The notes under the pieces are model-generated. The model saw nothing but the letters and a program-made list of their open reading frames with translations, searched no databases and had not been told where the DNA came from. Position numbers and translations under genes: made by a program. DNA of 64,000 bases from the NCBI RefSeq assembly GCF_023703795.1, contig NZ_CP098518.1:372001-436000 (forward strand), read 5' to 3'. Source of the stretch: Haloplanus sp. HW8-1 (GTDB taxonomy: Archaea > Halobacteriota > Halobacteria > Halobacteriales > Haloferacaceae). Position 1 is the stretch's first letter. Every line of letters begins with the position of its first letter. Below are positions 8,371 through 16,253 of this stretch, piece after piece.

Positions 8371-9255
8371 TCAGTTCGTGCGATACGTTTCGATCGCTGG
8401 CCGGAATCCGTCCCGAACGGTCGGATAGCGAAGCTCGTACCCGAGTTCGTGTAGCCGGTCGTTGGCACACCGCTTGTTCGCCCGGACGCGGCGACTCACC
8501 TCACCCTCGGCCGCCGCCTCTCGCTCCGCGACCGTCCACTTCTTCGGTGGTGAAACGCCGCACTGCTCGGCCAACCAGTCGGCGAATCTCCACTTCGAGA
8601 CGGGTTCGTCGTCGACCGCCAGCACCACCTCGTCGCGAGCTACGTCCGTCGCCAGCAGGTGGGCGACGGCGCCGGCAGCGTCGTCGCGGTGGATCGAGTT
8701 GAGGTATCCCTCCGTCACCGGCCCCTCGAGATACCGATCCAGCCGGTACCGGTCCGGTCCGTAGAGCCCGCCGAACCTGACGACGGTGCCGTCGATCCCC
8801 CACGCCGCCGTCTCCTCCAGCGCGATCCGCTCGGCCTCCAGTAGGATGCGCTGTCGGTCCGTCGCGGGATCCGGCGACGTCTCCTCGTCGACCCAGTCGC
8901 CATCCTGGTCACCGTACACCCCGGTACTCGACGTGTACACGAGTCGATCCGGCGGCGAGGTCCGCTCACCGAGCGTCTCGGCGACCGTTCGCAGTCCGTC
9001 GACGTACGCGGTGCGCGCGGCGTCGACGCCCCGGCCGCCCGCGCTCGCCGCGTACACCACCCAGTCGGCGTCGGGGAGCGCCGCGAGCGACGACGCGTCG
9101 GTCAGATCGGCACGGGTTGGATCGAAGCCCGCGGCCTCGATGGCGGCCAGCCCCGCGTCGGATCGGCGGACACCAACGACGTCGTGGCCGGCGTCGATCA
9201 ACTGGCGGCCGAGTTCGAGACCGACGTATCCACAGCCGAGAATGGCGACGTGCAT
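8371..9255 (-). CDS. NAD(P)-binding SDR-family epimerase/reductase-like protein
   Basis: The protein has 294 residues. The dinucleotide-binding loop is at the extreme N-terminus (MHVAILGCGYVGLELGRQL), with the strand ADWVVYAASAGG and the SSTGVYG motif typical of atypical extended SDRs (YeeZ-like). The YxxxK catalytic pair is not evident: the region after VYGDQDGDWVDEE shows neither Tyr nor Lys in the expected spacing. It may therefore bind NAD(P) without classical dehydrogenase chemistry. A C-terminal basic segment (SRRVRANKRCANDRLHELGY) is usual in this subgroup. It overlaps nothing; the next upstream gene ends 5 bases before its start, which suggests an operon. Confidence 0.78.
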   Translation of the reverse strand: MHVAILGCGYVGLELGRQLIDAGHDVVGVRRSDAGLAAIEAAGFDPTRADLTDASSLAALPDADWVVYAASAGGRGVDAARTAYVDGLRTVAETLGERTSPPDRLVYTSSTGVYGDQDGDWVDEETSPDPATDRQRILLEAERIALEETAAWGIDGTVVRFGGLYGPDRYRLDRYLEGPVTEGYLNSIHRDDAAGAVAHLLATDVARDEVVLAVDDEPVSKWRFADWLAEQCGVSPPKKWTVAEREAAAEGEVSRRVRANKRCANDRLHELGYELRYPTVRDGFRPAIETYRTN

Positions 9256-9260
9256 GGGTC

Positions 9261-9692
9261 TCAGCGGGCGTTTCGGCCCGCAACGTAGCTCTGGATCGCG
9301 GCGAGTTCGTCGAGAGTCATGCGTGCCCGCCCCTCGATCGCCTGCTGGATCTCCTGTCCCGACAGGCCGATGTCGACGTTCGAGGCGATCGTATCCACGT
9401 CGAGGACTCCCGTCGTCATTCCCATCAGCAGGTAGTCTCGGACCTCCTGAACGATCCCATCGGCGTCCCGACCGTCGAAGTCGACTGCCAGGATGGCCGC
9501 CGCCTCCGAGAGCGTCACAGAGGGTGACTCGCCGCCGGCGAGGGCCGCGACGGTTTCGGTCGGAAGGTTGGCCGTCGTGGCAACCGTCTCGATCCCTCGG
9601 GCGTCGATCACGGCACGGAGTTCGGCCTCGTAGGCGTCGCGAAGCTGTTGGGGGGACAGCGCTTCCGGTTCGTCGACCGCTTCGTGGAGCAT
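9261..9692 (-). CDS. Conserved haloarchaeal protein of unknown function (143 aa)
   Basis: This acidic, largely helical protein begins MLHEAVDEPEALSPQQLRDA. It contains ATTANLPTETVAALAGGE, which looks like a short helix-turn-helix-like segment, and ends with SYVAGRNAR. There are no cysteines, catalytic motifs or membrane spans. I believe it corresponds to a haloarchaeal DUF family (DUF5791), but the number is from memory. It lies 5 bases upstream of the SDR gene and just downstream of the pilus-like operon end at 9725. Function is unknown. Confidence 0.72.
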   Translation of the reverse strand: MLHEAVDEPEALSPQQLRDAYEAELRAVIDARGIETVATTANLPTETVAALAGGESPSVTLSEAAAILAVDFDGRDADGIVQEVRDYLLMGMTTGVLDVDTIASNVDIGLSGQEIQQAIEGRARMTLDELAAIQSYVAGRNAR

Positions 9693-9724
9693 ACGTCGGA
9701 TGGGGGTCCCGTCGACAAAAGACT

Positions 9725-12700
9725 TCAGTCCGCGGCGGGACAGGCCCGGGCCGCCCAAGATGTACAGCCCGGTTCCGGCCACGTGCCCGCACGCTCGTCG
9801 GCGTCGCCGTCGACGTCGCCGACGCCGTTTCGATACGGCGGCACCGCCACGGCGACGACCGTCCGGGTCCGGAAGTCGATTCGCTCGTCTCGGCCGAGTC
9901 GCTCCGCCTCCCCGTCGCCGTCGACGTCGAATCGAACGATCGAGCCGTCGCGAACGTACCGGGTCGCACCTCCCGGCGTCGGTGCACCGCGTCCGGTCCG
10001 AACCGTGAACCTGGCGTAGGCGCCTTTCACCTCTACGTTCCAGACGTTCACTGTCGCGTACCAGTATCCCGGGACAGGTGCGACCGGCAACCCAGCGGGG
10101 ACCGCACCGAGCGTGCGGTTCAGGCGGCTGCGCTGGAGTCGCTTCGTGACGGCCGCGTCCGCCCGCTCCAGTGCCCGCGCTCGCACCCGACTCATGGTTT
10201 CGTTCACGAGTGACTGGGAGACGACGGTCTCCGGCGTTCGTAGGGCGTCGGCGATGGCGACGTCGAGACGCACCTCCAGACGACTGACTCGTCGTGGGGT
10301 CGGATCGCCAGTTCGTCGCGCGGCCGCGAGAGCGATCGCCTCGGCGAGCGAGCCGTTGGCGGCGGCGAGCGCCCGCGGTCCGGGACCGTCCCACCGGGCG
10401 GTCCCCGCCGCGACGGCCGCCTCGGCCTCCAGACGCGAGAGCCGCGTCTCGTTCGACACCGCACGATGCGCCCGTTCCCCGACGTCGTCGATGGACCCAG
10501 CGACCGCGTCGCGGAGTTCGCGGCGGGGCTCCCGAACGGATCCGTTCGCAACCGGGCGGGACGCGAGCAGTACCCGGGCGGCGGTCCGGAGCCGAACCGC
10601 CGACGGCCGATCGACGTCGGGCGCCGCGGCCGTCACGGCGTCCGCGGCGTCGCCGTACGGAGCCGCGAACAGGTTGACGTTCGCGGTTGAGAGCGGGTGA
10701 TACGGTCGTGACGGGGGGACGCCACGCGCTCGGTCGTGCCCCACCGAAGCCACCGTGAGGTACGCCGGCGAGCCGTCAGGAACGGGACGTACCGGCCCCC
10801 CGGGCGGCGTCCCAGCGAGTCGCTCGCGCCGGGTGGGGATCGGAGCTCTCCGCGCCGTCAGGATCCGGTGGAGCGATCGCGGTGAATCGACACCGGCGCG
10901 GCCGAGCGCCTCGTCGAACGCCTCGCGGGTTCGCTCGTGGGTGGCCGCCCGGCGATTCAGCCGACGGAGCGTCGCGTCGACGAGCGCCGCTCGCGCAGCG
11001 ACGCGGGCCCGGTCCGCGGCACCCCGGTATCCCTCCGGCGGGTCGATCAGCGCGCCGCGTCGCTCGCGCAGACTGGCTGCCAGTCGCGCCGGTGGGTTGG
11101 CCGTGTACGTCGCGATCCGTCCCGCCCGAACGCCGACAGACCGATTCGACAGACTGGACCGGAGCTTCGACAGGTCGCGGTACGTCCACGATCGGAGATC
11201 CGCGGGTCGATCGCCGTAAACCGCCAGTTCACGGGTGCCGAGACTCCCGTTGGCGACGGCCACTGCCACCCCTTCACGGCCCCCTTGACGATCGAGGAGT
11301 TTCGACCTCGCCTTGCCGGGCACGTCGGCGAGGTTCGGACCGTCGATCGGGCCTCCCCGTTCGAACAGGGGGCTCGCCGGTCGGTCGGGCGCCGTTCCGT
11401 TCGGGGCGTACGTCCCGACCAGCGTCACGCCGACGCGATACCGATCGGTCCACTCGGCGGTCGTGGTTCGCGTGTCGTTCCCACGTTCCCAGGTCCACTT
11501 GACGCGGTGTTCGAGGACGACGTTCCTCGAGAAGGCCGCGAATCGGCGTTCGCTCGCCGCAGCCGTGGGCGGCGAAGCGACGCCCGCCGACGCCTCGCCG
11601 TCGGTCTCGACGCGGGTCTCGGCGAGGTCCCACTCCGGCCCCGGCGGGTCGGGATCGGGTCGCGGTTCGTGGTACGTCCGGCGGCTCCGCGTCCGGAGCT
11701 TCGATTCCACCCGATAGGCGGCCCGAAGCACGTCCGCGAGCGATCGGTTCGTCCGGGTCGCCCCCGTTCGAAGGCCGGTCAGGGACCGGCCGGCGAGCGG
11801 TCCTACGTCGACGTCGAGCCGACGGGTCGGCGAGGGACCGGATGTCCCCCGTCGAGTCGGCAACGGGTGTTTGTCGCCGGTAGATACCCGGGGGTTTGGC
11901 CGCGGAAGAACGCGATCAGCCCACGCCGAATCGACGGACGTCGCCGCCGTCAACTCTCGGACTCCGAGTTCGCGGGTCGCGCGTCGCATCGCCGTCCGCC
12001 CGGCCGGGTCGCTCCGTCCGAACACCGCTCGCTGCGTCTCGAGGAGGGCTCCGTTGGTCGCCGTCTCGACGTGGCGAGTCGCGACGACGTTGGTGACGGG
12101 GACACCGCCGTACTGTGCGTAACCACGCGCCCACGCGATGGGGTAGAGCCGGGCGGTCAACCGTCGACCCAGTCCCGACCCCTCCAGCGGTCCTCGGTTC
12201 AGCCGCGTCTCGAATGTCATCGCCCGGTCGTGGAGGGAGAGGACGGGTGTCGCCACGGTCACCGTCCGGATTCGGTGCTTGCGATCGACGACGCGCTCCC
12301 CGTTGCGGACGGTGATCGTGCGCTTTCGTACCGTCACTCGGAGTGCCGTCCCGTTCTCGACGCCAGCTACCCGAATCCGGTCCATCGCCCGTCGGAGTTC
12401 GGCCGGCGTCGTCGCCGCGGGGAGGGACGCGACGGCGCTCACGTCCCCGCGCCGGTGTCGTGTCGCCCGCAGTCGCTCGCGGAGCGTCCGGTAGATCCGA
12501 AGGCGAAGGGCGTCTCGAAACGGCTGCTCCTCGCTCAACAGTCGACCGTACGCCGTCCCGGCCGGCGCCGTCACCGGTTCGGCCGCGGCCGCGCGTGCCG
12601 CCTCGCCGACGGCGGACCGCAGGACGGCCGTCGTCTCGGCCGACGTCCGCTCCATCGCCACCTCGGCTCCCGTCTCGAGTCGACTCGGTCCTTGGGTGGT

Positions 12701-12802
12701 CACCGTCGCGGCGTACGTCGAGGCACCGACCAGCAGGAGGACGCCGATCAGGGCGAAGGGGACGCGTCCGCGCCGGTCGTCGGCGAGTCGGATTCGGGTC
12801 AC
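9725..12802 (-). CDS. Very large single-pass protein of a type IV pilus-like operon (1025 aa)
   Basis: The protein begins with a short charged stretch and a helix (VPFALIGVLLLVGASTYAATV), so it is anchored by an N-terminal segment with nearly all of its 1025 residues outside the membrane. The ectodomain is rich in Arg and Ala and includes potential N-glycosylation sequons (NGT, NGS, NRS). No enzyme motif is visible. GTG 12802 overlaps the stop of the upstream gene (GTGA), so it is translationally coupled as the last gene of the operon. Pilin-like topology suggests an adhesin or tip component of the pilus-like machine, but that is inference. I recall it as a haloarchaeal DUF family linked to PilB/PilC loci. 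Confidence 0.72.
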   Translation of the reverse strand: MTRIRLADDRRGRVPFALIGVLLLVGASTYAATVTTQGPSRLETGAEVAMERTSAETTAVLRSAVGEAARAAAAEPVTAPAGTAYGRLLSEEQPFRDALRLRIYRTLRERLRATRHRRGDVSAVASLPAATTPAELRRAMDRIRVAGVENGTALRVTVRKRTITVRNGERVVDRKHRIRTVTVATPVLSLHDRAMTFETRLNRGPLEGSGLGRRLTARLYPIAWARGYAQYGGVPVTNVVATRHVETATNGALLETQRAVFGRSDPAGRTAMRRATRELGVRELTAATSVDSAWADRVLPRPNPRVSTGDKHPLPTRRGTSGPSPTRRLDVDVGPLAGRSLTGLRTGATRTNRSLADVLRAAYRVESKLRTRSRRTYHEPRPDPDPPGPEWDLAETRVETDGEASAGVASPPTAAASERRFAAFSRNVVLEHRVKWTWERGNDTRTTTAEWTDRYRVGVTLVGTYAPNGTAPDRPASPLFERGGPIDGPNLADVPGKARSKLLDRQGGREGVAVAVANGSLGTRELAVYGDRPADLRSWTYRDLSKLRSSLSNRSVGVRAGRIATYTANPPARLAASLRERRGALIDPPEGYRGAADRARVAARAALVDATLRRLNRRAATHERTREAFDEALGRAGVDSPRSLHRILTARRAPIPTRRERLAGTPPGGPVRPVPDGSPAYLTVASVGHDRARGVPPSRPYHPLSTANVNLFAAPYGDAADAVTAAAPDVDRPSAVRLRTAARVLLASRPVANGSVREPRRELRDAVAGSIDDVGERAHRAVSNETRLSRLEAEAAVAAGTARWDGPGPRALAAANGSLAEAIALAAARRTGDPTPRRVSRLEVRLDVAIADALRTPETVVSQSLVNETMSRVRARALERADAAVTKRLQRSRLNRTLGAVPAGLPVAPVPGYWYATVNVWNVEVKGAYARFTVRTGRGAPTPGGATRYVRDGSIVRFDVDGDGEAERLGRDERIDFRTRTVVAVAVPPYRNGVGDVDGDADERAGTWPEPGCTSWAARACPAAD

Positions 12803-13650
12803 GGCCACGTCCTCACGACGATCCGGACCCGCCCGAGTCGGACGCGTTCGACGACCCGCCGCGTCGAGGCGTTCGTGCCGTGCAGATCGGCGGCGACGCG
12901 ATCCGAGAGCGCGGTCGCTAGACGGTCGTTGGCAGCGGCGACGCCACCGTGGGCTAGCGTCGCGCGACCGTCGACGCCGACCCGGCGCTCGGCGAGACGG
13001 CACCGGTGACGGACCAACGCCGCGTCCCGTTCCCCGGCAGCGATACGCGTCCGAGTCGGCGGAAACAGTCCGTCGACGATGCCGTCCGCGACGACGTCGG
13101 CGATCCCCTCGATCCCCTCACTCTCGGCGGCGTCCCGGACCGCCGCCCGCCTAGACGGGATTCCGCTCGGCGCCGCGATCCTCGCGGCGTGGACCGGCAC
13201 GTCCGGAGGCGGTCGGCCGCCGACGACGATCCGCCCCTCGACCGACGCTCCAGGATACGGCCGCCAGACCGCGGTGATCCGGGTGTGGTTCGCCCGGATC
13301 GTCGCCCCGACGGCACGGATCACCGCCCGTGAGAGCCCGTCCCGTGTGTGTGACAGGCGCCGGCCGTCGATCTCGAGTCGCCCGACGGCCGCCCGAGCCA
13401 ACAGTTCCGCCAGCGTACCGTGGGCGGTCCGATCGAACACGGCGGTCGACTCCGGATCACCGGCGGTCGCGGGTTCGGGAGCGGGCGTGAGCGTGTAGTT
13501 GACGGTCGCCGTCGTCGTCGCCAGCGTCGACGCCACGTCGGCGGCGCGGCCCTCGCCTGTCGGCTCCCGTGGCGTCGCCGTCGTCACCGTCACCACTGCG
13601 GCGCTGATCAACAGGAGGCAGATCACGCCATCGAGGACGGTGCTCGTCAC
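12799..13650 (-). CDS. Single-pass pilus-operon protein of unknown function (283 aa)
   Basis: The start is GTG 13650 (MTSTVLDGVICLLLISAAVV), overlapping the stop of the upstream gene by GTGA. One N-terminal helix (about residues 6-24) is followed by an extracytoplasmic domain rich in Ala and Arg with NYT, NHT and NAS sequons. It has the same overall architecture as its three neighbours: short N-tail, one helix, long outer domain. No catalytic motif is visible. Its place between the PilC gene and the 1025-residue gene suggests a minor pilin-like or assembly role. The function is unknown. Confidence 0.7.
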   Translation of the reverse strand: MTSTVLDGVICLLLISAAVVTVTTATPREPTGEGRAADVASTLATTTATVNYTLTPAPEPATAGDPESTAVFDRTAHGTLAELLARAAVGRLEIDGRRLSHTRDGLSRAVIRAVGATIRANHTRITAVWRPYPGASVEGRIVVGGRPPPDVPVHAARIAAPSGIPSRRAAVRDAAESEGIEGIADVVADGIVDGLFPPTRTRIAAGERDAALVRHRCRLAERRVGVDGRATLAHGGVAAANDRLATALSDRVAADLHGTNASTRRVVERVRLGRVRIVVRTWP

Positions 13651-14039
13651 GACCACACCTCCACCCGGACGCGACCGGGGCGGATCCTCCCGGGCCCGAG
13701 GCGGACGCTCATCGCCCGACTCGCCGCGTCGGTCGCCGTATCTCGAGGTGGGGTTACCCCGGCGTGCCACCGACGCCCCGCCGCGGCGACGGTGACGTTC
13801 AGGCGGTACCCCGAGGGCCCGACACGCCGGGCACGGTGCGTTCGAGACGGGTGGGCCACGCCGCCGGTGCCGAGCGTCTCGGCGACCCGTTCGAGAGTCG
13901 GCTCCGCTAGGGCACGCTCGTCCGCTCCGCCCGCACCACCGAGAGCGGCCGCGTACGCCGATATCGCGCCCGTCACTGCCAGGAGGACCACGATCGCGGC
14001 GGTCGGTTCGACCTGTCCCCTACGCGACGAGCGTGACAT
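13647..14039 (-). CDS. Pilin-like small protein of the pilus operon (130 aa)
   Basis: The N-terminus MSRSSRRGQVEPTAAIVVLL has a positively charged tail, a GQxEP-type junction and then a hydrophobic stretch. It resembles the class III signal peptide and H-domain of archaeal pilins, in which prepilin peptidase cuts before the Q. The remaining 100 residues form a small, basic domain (GRIRPGRVRVEVW end). The ATG at 14039 lies inside the preceding gene (20-base overlap, 14020-14039) and the stop overlaps the next GTG. Likely a minor pilin or pseudopilin; no direct evidence. Confidence 0.7.
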   Translation of the reverse strand: MSRSSRRGQVEPTAAIVVLLAVTGAISAYAAALGGAGGADERALAEPTLERVAETLGTGGVAHPSRTHRARRVGPSGYRLNVTVAAAGRRWHAGVTPPRDTATDAASRAMSVRLGPGRIRPGRVRVEVWS

Positions 14040-14487
14040 CGCACCCCTCCCAAACGACGTGTCGGACGAGCAGCGGGCCGTCGACCGACTGCCAGCGCGC
14101 GGAACGGTCGCGCGCCGCCCCCGCGGCGGCACAGAGTCCCACAGCGGAGTCGAACCGTGACGACGGCGGTGCACCACGGAGCACGGCGAGCAACGCTTGA
14201 TTCCCGTCTGCCGGCGTCACCGGTCCGAACGCGAACGTCGCGTGCGTGGTGCCGGCGTCGTTCCGAAGACCGAGTCGGTTCGGTTCGACCCGTAGCTCCC
14301 GCGCGTCGAGTGGGTGTTCGGCGGTCAGCGACGACGTCGACGCGGCTGCCCGGTCGACCGTGTCGGCGACGTCGGCCGCGGCCGGCGGAGGGGTGGTCGG
14401 CAACGCCGTCCCGACGCCGAGAAGCACGACACTCGCGAGCGACAGACCGAGCCACGTATACCAGGCGTCGACAGGAACGTCGAACAT
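14020..14487 (-). CDS. Single-pass pilus-operon protein (155 aa)
   Basis: The protein begins MFDVPVDAWYTWLGLSLASV, with a membrane helix at about residues 10-30, then a Pro/Ala linker and a soluble domain with two cysteines (GLCAAAG and WEGCDVTLV). The same-strand PilC gene ends 32 bases upstream. The ATG at 14487 was chosen because the first hydrophobic segment starts right after it. Function is unknown; position and topology place it with the other accessory subunits of this PilB/PilC locus. Confidence 0.7.
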   Translation of the reverse strand: MFDVPVDAWYTWLGLSLASVVLLGVGTALPTTPPPAAADVADTVDRAAASTSSLTAEHPLDARELRVEPNRLGLRNDAGTTHATFAFGPVTPADGNQALLAVLRGAPPSSRFDSAVGLCAAAGAARDRSARWQSVDGPLLVRHVVWEGCDVTLVA

Positions 14488-14519
14488 GCGAAGCCGTGGC
14501 CCCGTCTCCGTATTTAAAT

Positions 14520-16253
14520 TCACAGGAACAGACCGGCGCCGACGTACGCCGCGAAGTACGCGAGGGTCGCGAGACACAGTGCGGCGCCGACGCGATATCC
14601 GACGAGCGTTCGATCGAGCCCGCGTGTCAGTCCGCTCGAGAGAACGGTCAGCACGGCGGCCAGCCACAGGACGTACGCACCGACCGCGATACCGAGGGCG
14701 GCTGTCGGAAGGGCGCTGGCTCCGAACCCGGCACTCGTTCCCGCCCCGGCGTCCGAGACCCGGGCCGACAGCGCGACCGTCGCCCCGCCGACCAGGGGGC
14801 CGAAGACGGCCGCGGTGTTACTGAGCGTGTCGGTCACCCGCGCCAGTTCCCGTCGGGCGTCGCGCTCGACCCGCCGGAGTTCTTCGAGGTGTTCTGCGGT
14901 CGCCACGAGTGCGCTGCCCGCCGGCCGTCCCTCGGTCGCCGCGAGGCCGAAGAGAGTTGTCACCTCCTCGATCCGACGACTCGGCAACGAGGTCAGCGGT
15001 CCGCCCTCGCCGCGAAACGCTTCGGTCACCGTGTGCCCGAGGCGTCGCTGCCGTGCCACGGCCGCGTCGAGGACTTCTGCGGTCGCGCCGTCGAGTCGCC
15101 CCGCGGCGTCGGCGATGGCCACCTCGACGGCTTCACCGGACGCGACCCGGCGACCGACCAGGTATAGCGCGTCGTGCAGCCCCGACTCGACCGCGAGCAC
15201 ACGCTCGCGGACCTGCCGTGCCGCGTGGTGGTGGCACACGAGCGCCACCCCGATCCCGAGACCGACCGCGGCGATCGGACCCCCCCACGGGGCGACCCAT
15301 CGTCCGACGAGGACGCCGCCAGCGGCCCCGGCAGCGGCACCTCCGACGAGCGCCCCCAGCCGATCGTCGGGCGTCTCGGGGTGATCCGAGTCGATCCGCG
15401 GCGGCGGGAACGCGATCGGTCGGCGAGCGAGAAGCCACGCCCCCACCACGACCACGACGATCGGAAGGACGACATCGTAGAGGACGACGACGGCCGCGAG
15501 CGGGATGCGGGCACCCGTCGCCCGTGCTGCCGGGAGGACGCCGATCAGCGCGAGCGGCAGGAGTATCCCGAAGGCGTACAGCGCGGTGACCGGCCCGCGG
15601 ATCTCGCCCGTGAACGCCGCCAACTCCTCTCGGGCGCCGTCCAGCGCTGCCGAGAGAGCGCGGTCGAGCTGTCGACCCCGCTCGTCGGCCGGTGCCGACG
15701 CCGCGGCCTCAAGGCGGGACACTGCGCGGCCGAGCGCCGGGAAGTCGTCATCCCACTCGTCGGCGAAGGCTTCGAAGCCGCTCCGGGGCGTTCCACTCGC
15801 CCGGCGCACGTGCTCGTCGAGGCTCCGAGCGAGCGTGCCCGTCCCGGTCTGGGCGGCGAACGCGGCCGCGCGTTCGACGGTCGGATCGATACGCAGCCGC
15901 ATGGCACCCCGTCCTACCAGCCCTGCGGCCCCGCCGAGCGCCCGCGTTCGGGACAGGCGCGCCAGCAGTCGAGGTAGCCGGTTCGCGGCGAGGGGAAGCG
16001 CGACGCCCAGAGCCATCCCCGAGGCCGTGACGACGAGCAGCCACCGGGGAGTGATCAGCGCGCCCGCCACCCCGCCGAGGCCAACCGCAGCGACGACGAC
16101 GACCGTCGCGACGACTCGCACCGCGCGTTCGAGCGTCGGGGCGTCGATCGGTACGCCGAGATATGTAAGCGCCCGGTCGAGGGCCGGATCCGCAGCCGTG
16201 GGCCACGGCCAGCGGGGGGCGAGCCACCGGACGAGCACCGCCGGATCGCTCAT
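14520..16253 (-). CDS. PilC/TadC-like type II/IV secretion membrane protein
   Basis: This 577-residue membrane protein carries two copies of the F-domain arrangement (soluble helical half, then membrane helices), as in archaeal PilC/FlaJ. Helix clusters are near residues 50-90, 215-280, 305-350 and 475-575. Soluble segments such as LAVESGLHDALYLVGRRVAS and FGLAATEGRPAGSALV match the T2SSF helical motif. In these machines it is the membrane platform that the ATPase rotates or pushes to assemble pilins. Its ATG (16253) overlaps the ATPase stop codon (ATGA). It shares little residue-level identity by eye with the PilC at 41228. Confidence 0.82.
   Translation of the reverse strand: MSDPAVLVRWLAPRWPWPTAADPALDRALTYLGVPIDAPTLERAVRVVATVVVVAAVGLGGVAGALITPRWLLVVTASGMALGVALPLAANRLPRLLARLSRTRALGGAAGLVGRGAMRLRIDPTVERAAAFAAQTGTGTLARSLDEHVRRASGTPRSGFEAFADEWDDDFPALGRAVSRLEAAASAPADERGRQLDRALSAALDGAREELAAFTGEIRGPVTALYAFGILLPLALIGVLPAARATGARIPLAAVVVLYDVVLPIVVVVVGAWLLARRPIAFPPPRIDSDHPETPDDRLGALVGGAAAGAAGGVLVGRWVAPWGGPIAAVGLGIGVALVCHHHAARQVRERVLAVESGLHDALYLVGRRVASGEAVEVAIADAAGRLDGATAEVLDAAVARQRRLGHTVTEAFRGEGGPLTSLPSRRIEEVTTLFGLAATEGRPAGSALVATAEHLEELRRVERDARRELARVTDTLSNTAAVFGPLVGGATVALSARVSDAGAGTSAGFGASALPTAALGIAVGAYVLWLAAVLTVLSSGLTRGLDRTLVGYRVGAALCLATLAYFAAYVGAGLFL

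Noticed and set aside
10937-13009. A 690-residue plus-strand frame opposite the 1025- and 283-residue genes
   Set aside because: It is antisense to two well-formed minus-strand genes with GTGA coupling, and its composition (Arg/Pro/Gly rich, no motif) is that of a shadow of GC-rich codons.
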